NCBI GenBank assembly: GCA_024638565.1
Contig: JAHEKC010000009.1
Location: forward strand, 1 to 55,151
Source: Bacteroidota bacterium
GTDB taxonomy: Bacteria > Bacteroidota > Bacteroidia > AKYH767-A > OLB10
DNA: 55,151 nucleotides
Direction of reading: 5' to 3'
The notes under the pieces are model-generated. The model was not told where the DNA came from. It saw only the letters and a list, made by a program, of their open reading frames with translations, and did no database searches. Positions 7,878-16,715 of the stretch are shown piece after piece; within the stretch, counting starts at the first letter, position 1; each line of letters opens with the position of its first letter. The position numbers and the translations under genes were made by a program.

Positions 7878-8681
7878 CTAAAGCCGCACCTTCTCGAGCC
7901 TGACACGGTTTCCGAAAAACAGGCGGGTAGCCTTTTCAAACGAGGTGGTATAGTCCGACACGTAAAAATGGTCCTTCCCGCCACCCGGACCGGCAAGGTG
8001 CTCCCTGGCAAGGATATCCTTCAGCTTGGCGGCTGCCACTTCGGCTGAATCGAGGATAATCACAGGCCTGTCGAAATAGCCGGCGATCTCTTTCTTGATG
8101 AGCGGGTAATGGGTACAGGCCAGGATGAGGCCGTCAATCCCTTCCAGGATGGGGTCTGATAAATAGGCGTCCAGCACTGTATGGCTGATCTTGTTCTCAT
8201 AAAAGCCTTCCTCGATCATGGAGGCCAGCAGGGGGGTGGCCAGCGGCGCCAGCTGCAGCGATGGCTTCCGACGGCCGAACTTTTCCTGGTAAACCCCGGA
8301 GCCGATGGTGGTCTTGGTGCCGATGATGCCTGCTTTCCCAATCCTTTCATCGGCAATCACGGCTTCAATCATGGGATCAATCACGTTAATGACCGGCACT
8401 TTGTCTTTGTATGCATCACGCAGGTGTTCATAGGCGGCTGCCGATGCGCTGTTGCAGGCGATCACCACGGCTTTGCAGCGCCTTTCATGCAGCAGGAAGT
8501 CGGTAATGCGCGTGGCATACCGGACAATCAGGTCTTTTGATTTGTCCCCATAGGGCAGGTGGGCCGTATCCCCGAAATAGACGATGGCTTCATCCGGCAG
8601 CACCTGCCTGATGGCACGTGCCACCGTAAGCCCCCCTATTCCGGAATCGAATATGCCAATGGGCAGCGCGGTGCGGTCCAC
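7878..8681 (-). CDS. murI: Glutamate racemase
   Basis: Makes D-glutamate for peptidoglycan by cofactor-independent racemisation of L-glutamate. The 267-aa protein shows IGIFDSGIGGLTV at 8-20, DTAHLPYG at 38-45, the first catalytic cysteine in IACNSA (C76) and the second in LACTHYP (C189). The start is GTG at 8681; the family N-terminus begins within seven residues, so no earlier start is needed. It is divergent from mfd. Its stop lies 31 bp past the tandem-repeat element of the 39-codon gene downstream on the same strand, with no clear terminator between them. Confidence 0.96.
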   Translation of the reverse strand: MDRTALPIGIFDSGIGGLTVARAIRQVLPDEAIVYFGDTAHLPYGDKSKDLIVRYATRITDFLLHERRCKAVVIACNSASAAAYEHLRDAYKDKVPVINVIDPMIEAVIADERIGKAGIIGTKTTIGSGVYQEKFGRRKPSLQLAPLATPLLASMIEEGFYENKISHTVLDAYLSDPILEGIDGLILACTHYPLIKKEIAGYFDRPVIILDSAEVAAAKLKDILAREHLAGPGGGKDHFYVSDYTTSFEKATRLFFGNRVRLEKVRL

Positions 8682-8724
8682 CCGTCAAAAGTAATCGTTC
8701 GTGGTCTTTTGGCATGCACCGTCT

Positions 8725-8732
8725 TATCTTTG
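8725..8732 (+). promoter_or_regulatory. -7 box of the mfd promoter
   Basis: TATCTTTG is a perfect TAnnTTTG match. It places the transcript start near 8739, downstream of an in-frame ATG at 8714 and upstream of the ATG at 8777, so it decides the mfd start. A TTTG at 8708-8711 is too close (13 bp) to be a standard -33 box. Confidence 0.6.
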
Positions 8733-8776
8733 CACCCCCGGGATGCGAGGCATGCCCGGCTTTGCCATTTGGCAAC

Positions 8777-11700
8777 ATGGATAAAAAAACACTTCTGGAA
8801 CTGTTCGGCAGGCACCCGCATGCTGGTGCGTTGCATGGCATGCTGGGCGACCACCAGGGCGCGGTACGGCTGAAAGGCCTCAGGGGTTCCGCTCCGGCAT
8901 TCCTGCTGACGCTCATGCACCGGGCGGCGGACCAGCCCGCCGTGGTGGTACTGCCTGACCGGGAAGAGGCTGCTTATTTCCATCATGACCTGGTTAGCCT
9001 GGGAGGACCCCATGCCATGCTTTTTCCGCCGTCCTTCAAAAAGCCGTGGTCGTATAATCAGCCGGATAACAACAGCATCCTGCACCGGGCGGAAACACTG
9101 AGCCGGATCAGCCGTGCCCGGGGGCCCTTCACCGTGGTCACGAGCGCGGAAGCCATACATGAGCAGGTGATTACCCGGGGAAGCCTGTCACGCAACACCA
9201 TGGAAGCCCGCACGGGGGAATCCCTTACCATCGATTTCCTGTCCGGATTCCTGGATGAGTCGGGCTTTGAAAGGACAGATTTCGTTTTCGAGCCCGGGCA
9301 GTACGCGGTACGTGGGGGGATTGTCGATATATTCTCATTTGCGAGTGAGCTGCCATACCGGCTCGAGTTCAACGGTGACACGGTAGGGTCCATTCGAAGT
9401 TTTGAGCCACAGACGCAGTTGTCGGAAAAGCAACTGCAGTTCGTGACTATCCTTCCCAACATCAGGGAACGCACAGGCAGCAGCGAATCCACTCCCTTCT
9501 TCGGATTCATTCCGGAAGGTGCTGTTTGCTGGCTCAGGGATTTCAAGTTATGCACCGAACTGATCAGGGCGCACGAGGAACAGGCCGGTAAACCAGCCCG
9601 TGACGATGAGGAAGACCGGGTCCGGGGCGTTTTTGAAACCGCGGATCACCTGGTCGCCTCTGTGGAGAAATTTCAGCGATTCGAATTCGGGGAACGACCG
9701 ATGTACGAACCGCAGCGTGTCTTCGAATTCCGGCAGCAACCACAGCCTTCCTTCAACAAGAATTTCGACCTGCTGGCCGGCGACCTGGCAGCACACAAGT
9801 CCGGCCGATACGATAACGTCATCCTTTGCGATACCGCCAAGCAGGCTGAACGCATCTTCAATATTTTCGATGACCTCGCGAAGAAGGAAACGGGTCCCGT
9901 ACGCCGGTTCGAAGCCGCGGACCTCTTTTCCTCCCTTGTGCTCTCGGTGCACGAAGGCTTCATTGACACGGACCTGAAGCTGGCCTGCTATACCGATCAC
10001 CAGGTGTTTGACCGCTATCACCGCTACCGCCTGCGAAAGCATTTCAGCCGCAACGAGGCGTTAACCCTCAAGGACCTGTATGCGCTGAAGCCCGGAGATT
10101 ACGTGACGCACATCGATCATGGCGTGGGCAAGTTTGCCGGGCTGGAAAAGATTGTCGTACGCGACAGGGAACAGGAGGCGATCCGGCTCGTGTACAAGGA
10201 CAATGACATCCTTTACATCAGCATCCATTCCCTTCACCGGATCGCGCGATTTACCGGCAAGGAAGGAAAGGCGCCTGCACTTAACAAGCTGGGCTCTCCA
10301 GCATGGGCGACCCTGAAACAACGCACCAAGAAAAAGGTCAAGGACATTGCGCGCGATCTCATCATGTTGTATGCCAGGCGCAAGGCACAGAAAGGATTTG
10401 CCTATGCGCCTGACAGCTACCTGCAGACCGAACTGGAAGCTTCCTTTATTTACGAGGACACCCCGGACCAGCTCAAGGCCACCCAGGATGTGAAGTCGGA
10501 CATGGAGATCCCCTCGCCCATGGACAGGCTTATTTGCGGCGATGTTGGCTTCGGCAAGACGGAAATCGCCATCAGGGCGGCATTCAAAGCTGCCACAGAC
10601 GGGAAACAGGTGGCCATGCTGGTTCCCACGACGATCCTGGCCATGCAGCATTACCGCACGTTTTCTGAACGGCTGGCGGAGTTTCCCTGCACCGTTGACT
10701 ATATCAACAGGTTCAAGTCCACCGCGCAGCAGAAAAAATCGCTTGATGCACTGCAGAAAGGAAAAACCGAGATCATCATCGGCACCCACAGGCTCCTGAG
10801 CAAGGATATAAGATTCAGGGACCTTGGTCTGCTGATCGTGGACGAGGAACAGAAGTTCGGTGTATCGGCCAAGGAAAAGATCAAGGCCCTGCGTACCAAC
10901 GTGGATACACTTACGCTTACCGCCACGCCCATACCACGCACATTGCAGTTTTCACTTATGGGCGCCCGCGACCTGTCCATCATCAATACGCCCCCGCCCA
11001 ACCGCTTCCCCGTAACGACCGAACTGCACGTTTTCAGGGAGGAGATTTTCCGGGAAGCCATCGACTACGAGATCTCACGCGGCGGACAGGTATTCTTCAT
11101 CCATAACAGGATTCAGGACATCCAGGACATGGCCGCCATGTTACGCAAACTTTGTCCCCAGGCACGGATCGTGGTGGGCCATGGCCAGATGGAGGGAGCG
11201 GCGCTTGAGCGGGTGATGATGTCATTCATCAACGGGGAGGCGGATGTGCTGGTGAGTACCACCATCGTGGAATCAGGACTGGACATCAGCAACGCGAATA
11301 CAATCCTCATCAACCAGGCGCAGCATTTCGGACTGAGCGACCTGCACCAGATGCGCGGCCGGGTGGGCCGGGCCAACAAGAAGGCATTCTGCTACCTGAT
11401 CACCCCGCCCCTTTCGGTATTATCACCGGACGCCCGGCAGCGGATGCAGGCCATCGAAGAGTTTTCAGACCTGGGCAGCGGCTTCAACATCGCCATGCGT
11501 GACCTCGACATCCGGGGCGCCGGTAACCTGCTGGGCGGTGAACAAAGCGGGTTCATCTCTGAGATCGGCTTCGAGACCTATCACAAGATCCTGGATGAAG
11601 CCATGACTGAATTGAAAGAGCAGGATTTCAAAGACCTTTTCAAACGCGACGACCGTGAGGGCGCAACGGAATTCGTCCGGGACTGCCAGGTCGAAACGGA

Positions 11701-12166
11701 CCTCGAGATCCTGATCCCCACAGAATATGTGGAGAGCTCTGCTGAGCGGCTGAGCCTGTACCGGGAACTGGACGAAATCCAGGATGAGCAGTCCCTGCAG
11801 CGCTTTGCTGCTGCATTGGAGGACCGGTTCGGTCCGGTACCCCGCCCGGTAACGGAACTGCTCGATACGGTCCGGCTGCGACGGGACGCAAGGCAGGCCG
11901 GATTTGAAAAAATGGTGCTGAAGAACGGGAGAATGAAAGGCTGGTTTGTTTCCCCTTCCGGTTCCGCGTTTTACAAGTCGGCCGTATTCGCCGCGGTGAT
12001 CGAATTCGTTAAGATGCCGGAGGCTGGCTGTACCCTGCGGGAGGAACGGGGAAGGCTTGCACTTGCCGTCCCGGGTATCCGTTCCATCCGTGAAGCGGAA
12101 GCATTCATCGGGCGGCTTCGCCGGCATGTGCTGGCCCCGGGAATATCGGCGAAAACGGGAGCATAA
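8777..12166 (+). CDS. mfd: Transcription-repair coupling factor Mfd
   Basis: ATP-dependent translocase that removes RNA polymerase stalled at DNA lesions and recruits UvrA. From the ATG at 8777 it is 1129 aa, near the usual length. The order is: UvrB-like N-terminal module (FEPGQYAVRGGIVDIF); RNA-polymerase-interacting domain (LKPGDYVTHIDHGVGKFAG); helicase motor with Walker A GDVGFGKTE, motif II DEEQKFG, TATPIPRTLQFSLMGARD, STTIVESGLDI and HQMRGRVGR; C-terminal regulatory domain (IPTEYVESSAERLSLYREL). An in-frame ATG at 8714 lies ahead of the promoter's expected start site and adds residues unlike the family, so it is not used. Divergent from murI. Confidence 0.97.
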   Translation: MDKKTLLELFGRHPHAGALHGMLGDHQGAVRLKGLRGSAPAFLLTLMHRAADQPAVVVLPDREEAAYFHHDLVSLGGPHAMLFPPSFKKPWSYNQPDNNSILHRAETLSRISRARGPFTVVTSAEAIHEQVITRGSLSRNTMEARTGESLTIDFLSGFLDESGFERTDFVFEPGQYAVRGGIVDIFSFASELPYRLEFNGDTVGSIRSFEPQTQLSEKQLQFVTILPNIRERTGSSESTPFFGFIPEGAVCWLRDFKLCTELIRAHEEQAGKPARDDEEDRVRGVFETADHLVASVEKFQRFEFGERPMYEPQRVFEFRQQPQPSFNKNFDLLAGDLAAHKSGRYDNVILCDTAKQAERIFNIFDDLAKKETGPVRRFEAADLFSSLVLSVHEGFIDTDLKLACYTDHQVFDRYHRYRLRKHFSRNEALTLKDLYALKPGDYVTHIDHGVGKFAGLEKIVVRDREQEAIRLVYKDNDILYISIHSLHRIARFTGKEGKAPALNKLGSPAWATLKQRTKKKVKDIARDLIMLYARRKAQKGFAYAPDSYLQTELEASFIYEDTPDQLKATQDVKSDMEIPSPMDRLICGDVGFGKTEIAIRAAFKAATDGKQVAMLVPTTILAMQHYRTFSERLAEFPCTVDYINRFKSTAQQKKSLDALQKGKTEIIIGTHRLLSKDIRFRDLGLLIVDEEQKFGVSAKEKIKALRTNVDTLTLTATPIPRTLQFSLMGARDLSIINTPPPNRFPVTTELHVFREEIFREAIDYEISRGGQVFFIHNRIQDIQDMAAMLRKLCPQARIVVGHGQMEGAALERVMMSFINGEADVLVSTTIVESGLDISNANTILINQAQHFGLSDLHQMRGRVGRANKKAFCYLITPPLSVLSPDARQRMQAIEEFSDLGSGFNIAMRDLDIRGAGNLLGGEQSGFISEIGFETYHKILDEAMTELKEQDFKDLFKRDDREGATEFVRDCQVETDLEILIPTEYVESSAERLSLYRELDEIQDEQSLQRFAAALEDRFGPVPRPVTELLDTVRLRRDARQAGFEKMVLKNGRMKGWFVSPSGSAFYKSAVFAAVIEFVKMPEAGCTLREERGRLALAVPGIRSIREAEAFIGRLRRHVLAPGISAKTGA

Positions 12167-12305
12167 AGAGAGCATCACCAGCCGGTTAACCCGCGAAGCG
12201 TCCCGGATCCGCCGGTATTTACCTGAAATTATTTCCTTTGCACGCAATCCAACCAACGCGGAAACGCACATCTTTTCCGGGTGTGCTGCGCCCGGTAAGG
12301 ACGCC

Positions 12306-13586
12306 ATGTACTCGCTGATCGTCATCATTTTTATCCTGGGCTACCTGGCCATAGCCTTCGAGCATACCATCAAGGTGAACAAGGCGGCCTCTGCGCTGGT
12401 GACAGGAGTGGTGACCTGGACGCTGTACGTGATGGCCGGGGAATCGCATCATCACGTCAATGAGGAGCTGCTGCACCACCTGAGTGAGATCTCGGGCATC
12501 CTTTTCTTCCTGCTTGGCGCGATGACCATTGTGGAGCTGGTCGATTCCCACAACGGTTTCGAGATCATTACCCGGCGTATAACCATTGAGCGTAATCCCG
12601 GTCTGCTGTGGATCGTGAGCTCGCTCACCTTCGTCCTGTCCGCCATCCTCGACAACCTCACCACAACCATCGTGATGATTTCGCTGCTTCGCAAACTCAT
12701 CAACGACAAGAATCAACGCCTGTTCTTCGCGGGCATCATCGTTATAGCCGCAAATGCCGGTGGTGCCTGGTCGCCCATCGGCGATGTCACCACCACCATG
12801 CTCTGGATTGGCGGGCAGATCACGACCATACATATCATCAAAAGCATCATCGTCCCCAGCCTGGTGTGCATGGTCATTCCGTTGCTGGTGGTTTCGATCC
12901 GGATGCGGGGCCATGTACCGCGACCCGAGATCCTGCTCGACGAATCAACGAAAGTCGAAAAGCGGGAACAGCAGATTGTTTTTTTCTCGGGTGTAAGCGC
13001 GCTTATCTTCGTGCCCATATTCAAAACGCTGACCCACCTGCCCCCTTTCATGGGTATGATGCTCAGCCTCGGTCTCATGTGGACGCTTACGGAAATCCTG
13101 CACCACAAGAAAGCTGAAAGCCTGCGCGACCGTTATTCCGTGCTATACGCCCTTCGCAAGATTGACACCTCGAGCATCCTGTTCTTCCTCGGAATCCTGC
13201 TTTGCATAGGGACACTGGAAGCGACCGGGCTGCTGCAAAGTGCCGCTGCCTGGTTGTCGGGCCAGATTCAGTCGGAAGCGCTGATCATCATGATCATCGG
13301 CCTGCTGTCCTCCATCGTGGATAACGTGCCGCTGGTAGCGGCCAGCATGGGGATGTACGACCTTACGCAGTACCCCACCGACTCATTTTTCTGGACTTTC
13401 CTCGCCTATTGCGCCGGAACCGGCGGCAGTGCGCTCATCATCGGGTCAGCAGCCGGGGTGGCCGCCATGGGCATCGAAAAGATAAATTTCATGTGGTACC
13501 TGAAAAAAATCGCCTGGCTGGCCGTGGTGGGCTATTTCGCAGGTGCATTTACCTACCTGCTGCAGTACGAACTTTTCGGATTCTGA
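12306..13586 (+). CDS. nhaD: NhaD-type Na+/H+ antiporter
   Basis: Inner-membrane antiporter of the ion-transporter (ArsB/NhaD) superfamily, 426 aa with about 12 membrane segments. Characteristic stretches are ILDNLTTTIVMISLLRKLI, AANAGGAWSPIGDVTTTMLW and SSIVDNVPLVAA, which carry the two half-repeat Asp-Asn/Thr motifs, plus GTGGSALIIGSAAGVAAMG. It should exchange cytoplasmic Na+ (or Li+) for H+. The start at 12306 begins MYSLIVIIFILGYLAIAFEH; the frame is open for 83 codons upstream, but that part overlaps mfd and is not hydrophobic. A weak -7-like TTCCTTTG sits at 12233-12240. The downstream SET gene converges on it. Confidence 0.94.
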   Translation: MYSLIVIIFILGYLAIAFEHTIKVNKAASALVTGVVTWTLYVMAGESHHHVNEELLHHLSEISGILFFLLGAMTIVELVDSHNGFEIITRRITIERNPGLLWIVSSLTFVLSAILDNLTTTIVMISLLRKLINDKNQRLFFAGIIVIAANAGGAWSPIGDVTTTMLWIGGQITTIHIIKSIIVPSLVCMVIPLLVVSIRMRGHVPRPEILLDESTKVEKREQQIVFFSGVSALIFVPIFKTLTHLPPFMGMMLSLGLMWTLTEILHHKKAESLRDRYSVLYALRKIDTSSILFFLGILLCIGTLEATGLLQSAAAWLSGQIQSEALIIMIIGLLSSIVDNVPLVAASMGMYDLTQYPTDSFFWTFLAYCAGTGGSALIIGSAAGVAAMGIEKINFMWYLKKIAWLAVVGYFAGAFTYLLQYELFGF

Positions 13587-13620
13587 TACAGGATCAGCGC
13601 CGCTTCAACGCAACGCAACG

Positions 13621-14184
13621 TTACTTCCTGCCGGCTTTGCGGCCGCGTGATGCGGTCTTTTTCCCGGCAGCATTCTTCCCACCTGCCTTCTTCGCCTTCC
13701 TGGTTACGGCCTTTTTTCCGCTTTTCTTTTTCGTTTTCTTCTTCCTGGCTTCCGCCTTTCGCTTGCGTCGGGCCTTTTCAAGCCGGTCGAGCTTCAGGTT
13801 GTATTTGACGTCATCCCAGTATTCCTTGCCATATCCCACCAGGATCTCGGATCCCGGCTGGATATTCCGGTAGGCGACGATCCAGCCCTTCTTACCGAAA
13901 AAGTCGTAGTAGCAATTATTGAATAATCCATTCTTCTTTCCTAGGCCCTTGGCGTCATTGGCATACCTGGCGAGATACTGTGGCGTCCGGTACGCATCTA
14001 TGCACAGTTCCTTGTTTCCATACAGCATATACCCGGCTTCATCCCGTTCCGCACGCTTGTCATATTCCTTCATGTCGATGATCTCCCCCTTGTATTCGAC
14101 CACCTTGGTTCCCTTCTTGATCAGGGAGTCCGTAAACAGTCCTTTTCCGGCACCGGGAAGGCCGGATTTTTTCACATAAAGCAT
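13621..14184 (-). CDS. SET-domain protein lysine methyltransferase with lysine/alanine-rich tail
   Basis: The first 125 residues form a small SET domain, which uses S-adenosylmethionine to methylate protein lysines: SGLPGAGKGLF (7-17), VVEYKGE (28-34), ARYANDAKG (72-80) in the place of the usual NHS-C motif, and GSEILVGYGKEYW (111-123) with the catalytic-region tyrosine. Residues about 133-187 are almost only K, R, A and G (for example RKRKAEARKKKTKKK), like histone H1 or chlamydial Hc1 tails, and could bind DNA or RNA. The frame is intact, so the tail is not a frameshift product by eye. Target protein unknown. It follows the PAP2-like gene by 12 bp on the same strand. Confidence 0.86.
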   Translation of the reverse strand: MLYVKKSGLPGAGKGLFTDSLIKKGTKVVEYKGEIIDMKEYDKRAERDEAGYMLYGNKELCIDAYRTPQYLARYANDAKGLGKKNGLFNNCYYDFFGKKGWIVAYRNIQPGSEILVGYGKEYWDDVKYNLKLDRLEKARRKRKAEARKKKTKKKSGKKAVTRKAKKAGGKNAAGKKTASRGRKAGRK

Positions 14185-14196
14185 ATAAATTGAAAT

Positions 14197-14808
14197 TTAA
14201 GTTAAGTATCTGATAAAACCCATTTGTACAATAAATCCCAGGAAGAAGCCGGAATACACCTGTGCAGGCGTATGCGCGTCCCGGAGCAACCGGGTGGTGC
14301 CGATCAGACCTGCGGCAATGAGCAGGAATATAAACCAGGGCAGTATGTTTACATAAAGGATCTCAGGAAGGCACCATAACAGGCCAAGCAATGCCCCCAC
14401 ACCCATCATATGCACGCTGATCTTCCACTGAAAGGACACAAAGAATGCCAGGACGATCATAACCGACGCACCGGCAAAAACAGCCGGGAACAACTGCGGT
14501 AAAGGCAACAGTCTCATCATCCAGTAGGCGATCATGTAAAAGACGGCGGTGGTAAGGAATGACAGGCGACGTTCGTCAACAGTTTCCATTTCCAGCGTTT
14601 TTATTTTTCCACGCTGGTATAGTAACAGCACGAACAACGCAGGGAGGGCGAAGGTAGTGATGAGAACCGTAGCGAAAATAAATCCTTTCACCTGTCCTGG
14701 AATGCTGAACGAAAGGTAGGAGTCCAGGCTGAACAGGATGGACATGGCATAAAGGGGCATCAGCAACGGGTGCGTGACATAGGATATAATACCGGGAATT
14801 GTTCTCAC
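14197..14808 (-). CDS. PAP2-like integral membrane protein
   Basis: Hydrophobic 203-aa protein with about six membrane segments. KISVHMMGVGALLG and the C-terminal TRLLRDAHTPAQVYSGFFLG resemble motifs of the PAP2 (type 2 phosphatidic acid phosphatase) superfamily, here in a reduced form; the canonical KxxxxxxRP motif is not evident, so phosphatase activity is uncertain. The start is GTG at 14808 and the N-terminus (IISYVTHPLLMPLYAMSILF) fits the family. The promoter at 14820-14849 would give a leader of only about five nucleotides. First gene of a probable two-gene unit with the SET-domain gene. Confidence 0.78.
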   Translation of the reverse strand: MRTIPGIISYVTHPLLMPLYAMSILFSLDSYLSFSIPGQVKGFIFATVLITTFALPALFVLLLYQRGKIKTLEMETVDERRLSFLTTAVFYMIAYWMMRLLPLPQLFPAVFAGASVMIVLAFFVSFQWKISVHMMGVGALLGLLWCLPEILYVNILPWFIFLLIAAGLIGTTRLLRDAHTPAQVYSGFFLGFIVQMGFIRYLT

Positions 14809-14819
14809 CTTGAAGCGGG

Positions 14820-14849
14820 CAAAAATAATTTGATTTGCCGGAAACCAAA
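14820..14849 (-). promoter_or_regulatory. Promoter of the PAP2-like/SET unit
   Basis: On the minus strand TTTG (14849-14846) and a perfect TATTTTTG (14827-14820) are separated by 18 bp. The expected transcript start, near 14813, lies only about five bases before the GTG at 14808, so the message would be nearly leaderless. Confidence 0.65.
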
Positions 14850-14891
14850 ATGAAAAGGTATTGTTTATAAAAATTATTAGCTTAGACTCAA

Positions 14892-15854
14892 ATGAAAGAA
14901 CGCTGCTTTACACGAACCTCATGGGTCCGACCTGTGGTGATGGCATTGACCCTTTGCATTGGCTGGTTGCCCGGGGGGCAGGTGCATGCCCAGGGTTGCA
15001 GCGATGCAGGTGTATGCACCATGGGGGCGCTCAAACAGGAGGGCCCGCCGGATAGCCTGAACCTGCTGCGGGCCGGCATTTCCGCAGGATACGGCGCCGG
15101 CGAGGAAGGCGTATCGGTCATCCAGGTGGTGCCTGAAATTGAAGTCTCCATTGTGCGCGACCTTCTGCTGCAGGTCAGGATTCCGTTTGTTTCCACTTCC
15201 GGCGACCTGGCATCCACGAGCGGTGTCGGCGACCTGGCGGCCAGCCTGACCTGGGCCGCCATGCGAAAGGAGCATATGGTGGTATACCTTTCACTCGGGG
15301 GTAAACTGGGTACCGGGAAAACGGGCCTGGATGAAGAAGGGCTGCCACTGCCCATGCCCTACCAGCCTGGACTGGGCACACATGACCTGCTGGTGGGTGC
15401 CGCATGGCAGTATGGCACATGGCACGTGGGCCTGGGCTACCAGCATGTGCTTTCACATGAAAACGAAAACGGCTTCTCGCACGGCGCCTGGAGCTTTGAC
15501 GATGCCGCCCTGGCCTATTTCGAATCCGCGGGACTGGAGCGGGCCAACGACGCCATCCTGCGGGCAGAAAAAACATTCACCTTCGATAAGTTCCGGTTCA
15601 CCCCCGGCATCCTGGCCATCTATCGCACGGGGGAAGACAAGGTCGCCATCGGGGACGAAGGCATCCTGCGGCCGGTAACGGGATCCGACGGGCTGACCCT
15701 GAACATCACCGCCTCCCTGCATTACAACCTGAGCGGGCGGGCGGCAATCATCCTGCAGGGCGGAAGCCCTGCCGTGGTCCGCGATAACAGGCCCGACGGG
15801 CTGACACGATCCCTCGCCGCCAACCTCAAATTTACCTACGGCTTCCTCCGTTGA
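14892..15854 (+). CDS. Secreted or outer-membrane protein, transporter/MetA-pathway-like barrel
   Basis: A signal peptide ends near VHAQ (about residue 34). The mature part has alternating beta-strand patterns, many glycines and aromatic residues, and a C-terminus ending in an aromatic strand (NLKFTYGFLR), as expected of an outer-membrane barrel. LLLQVRIPFVSTSG, GVGDLAASLTW and VVYLSLGGKLGTGKTG resemble the broad Phenol_MetA_deg/transporter-like family. A mature N-terminal cysteine cluster (GCSDAGVC) could form a disulfide. No substrate can be inferred. Its stop codon overlaps the TTG start of the SDR gene (TTGA), so the two are coupled. Confidence 0.75.
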   Translation: MKERCFTRTSWVRPVVMALTLCIGWLPGGQVHAQGCSDAGVCTMGALKQEGPPDSLNLLRAGISAGYGAGEEGVSVIQVVPEIEVSIVRDLLLQVRIPFVSTSGDLASTSGVGDLAASLTWAAMRKEHMVVYLSLGGKLGTGKTGLDEEGLPLPMPYQPGLGTHDLLVGAAWQYGTWHVGLGYQHVLSHENENGFSHGAWSFDDAALAYFESAGLERANDAILRAEKTFTFDKFRFTPGILAIYRTGEDKVAIGDEGILRPVTGSDGLTLNITASLHYNLSGRAAIILQGGSPAVVRDNRPDGLTRSLAANLKFTYGFLR

Positions 15855-16540
15855 CCCGCAAAAAACTGGTGATCGTGACCGGCGCCTCCGGCCACCTCGG
15901 CAAAGCCGTCGTGGACAGGTTGCGCAAGGAGGATGTACCTGTCATGGCTGTGGTATCGCCGCGGTCGAAAGGCGAAACGGATCGCGCACGAAACGTCGAA
16001 ACTGTAAAAGCCGATGCGCTCGATGAAGCGGCAGTGGAGTCCATCGTCCGGGATGCAGCCGGAAAGCACGGTGGCATTCATGGTCTCGTCGCCACCATCG
16101 GTGGCTTTGCAGCGGGCCCGCTGGGCCAAACCCGTTTCGCCGACCTGGACCGTATGGTCCGGCTAAACTTTTATACAACCTTCGCGTTTGCCAGGCCGGT
16201 ATGCGATGTCATGCGTGAAAGCGGGGGGCGCCTGGTCTTCGTGGGTTCGAAGCCGGCGCTGAATCTTGCTGAAGGGAAGGATATCATGGCCTATGCCTTG
16301 TCAAAGGCAATGGTACACGACCTGGCAACCTGCATTAATGCAGACAGCGCCACGACCGGCATCCATGCATCCGTGCTCGTACCAGACACCATCGACACGC
16401 CGGTTAACAGGAAGGCCATGCCCGATGCGGATTTTTCAAAATGGATATCACCCGGTGACATTGCAGAAAAAATCTGGAAGCTCCTCTCCGGTCCGGATGG
16501 TGTTCATGATCCCGTGATAAAGATGTACGGGGATTCCTGA
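15851..16540 (+). CDS. Short-chain dehydrogenase/reductase
   Basis: NAD(P)-dependent oxidoreductase of 229 aa. The cofactor motif GASGHLG is near residues 11-17. The catalytic serine is in VFVGSKPA, and the YxxxK pair is in AYALSK. The start is TTG at 15851, overlapping the preceding stop; the Rossmann strand (KKLVIVTGAS) starts four residues in, so no ATG alternative upstream is possible. The substrate is not evident. The gene 175 bp downstream is not obviously linked. Confidence 0.88.
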   Translation: MTRKKLVIVTGASGHLGKAVVDRLRKEDVPVMAVVSPRSKGETDRARNVETVKADALDEAAVESIVRDAAGKHGGIHGLVATIGGFAAGPLGQTRFADLDRMVRLNFYTTFAFARPVCDVMRESGGRLVFVGSKPALNLAEGKDIMAYALSKAMVHDLATCINADSATTGIHASVLVPDTIDTPVNRKAMPDADFSKWISPGDIAEKIWKLLSGPDGVHDPVIKMYGDS

Positions 16541-16715
16541 TTGCCGGGTCAGGGCCTGCCGTCAAAACACGTTTCCATCATCACGCAAACCCGTGCAGGG
16601 AAGGGCAAAGGCATCCCTTTTGTATTCCGCAAACAAAATCGTGTGGAAATGTTTTTCCGCCCCACCTGATCGCGGCAATGCATGTTCCTAAATTTCGCAT
16701 TCGTAACGCTTACAT

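Noticed and set aside
7601-7903. Plus-strand frame of 100 codons in the kinase-murI spacer
   Set aside because: It is antisense to the 39-codon gene, crosses its promoter and the tandem repeats, has no protein-like composition and runs into the murI end.
8714-8776. N-terminal extension of Mfd
   Set aside because: The -7 box at 8725-8732 lies inside it, so it would not be transcribed; the residues do not match the family.
12057-12305. 83-codon extension of NhaD
   Set aside because: It overlaps mfd and is polar, while the antiporter begins with a membrane helix at 12306.
14133-14184. SET protein lysine-rich tail as frameshift artefact
   Set aside because: The tail continues the same frame to a normal stop and uses varied Lys/Ala/Arg codons, so it is a real low-complexity tail by eye.
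14919-15576. Long antisense frames opposite the outer-membrane protein gene
   Set aside because: High GC at third positions leaves open frames on the other strand here and at many other genes; none has motifs.
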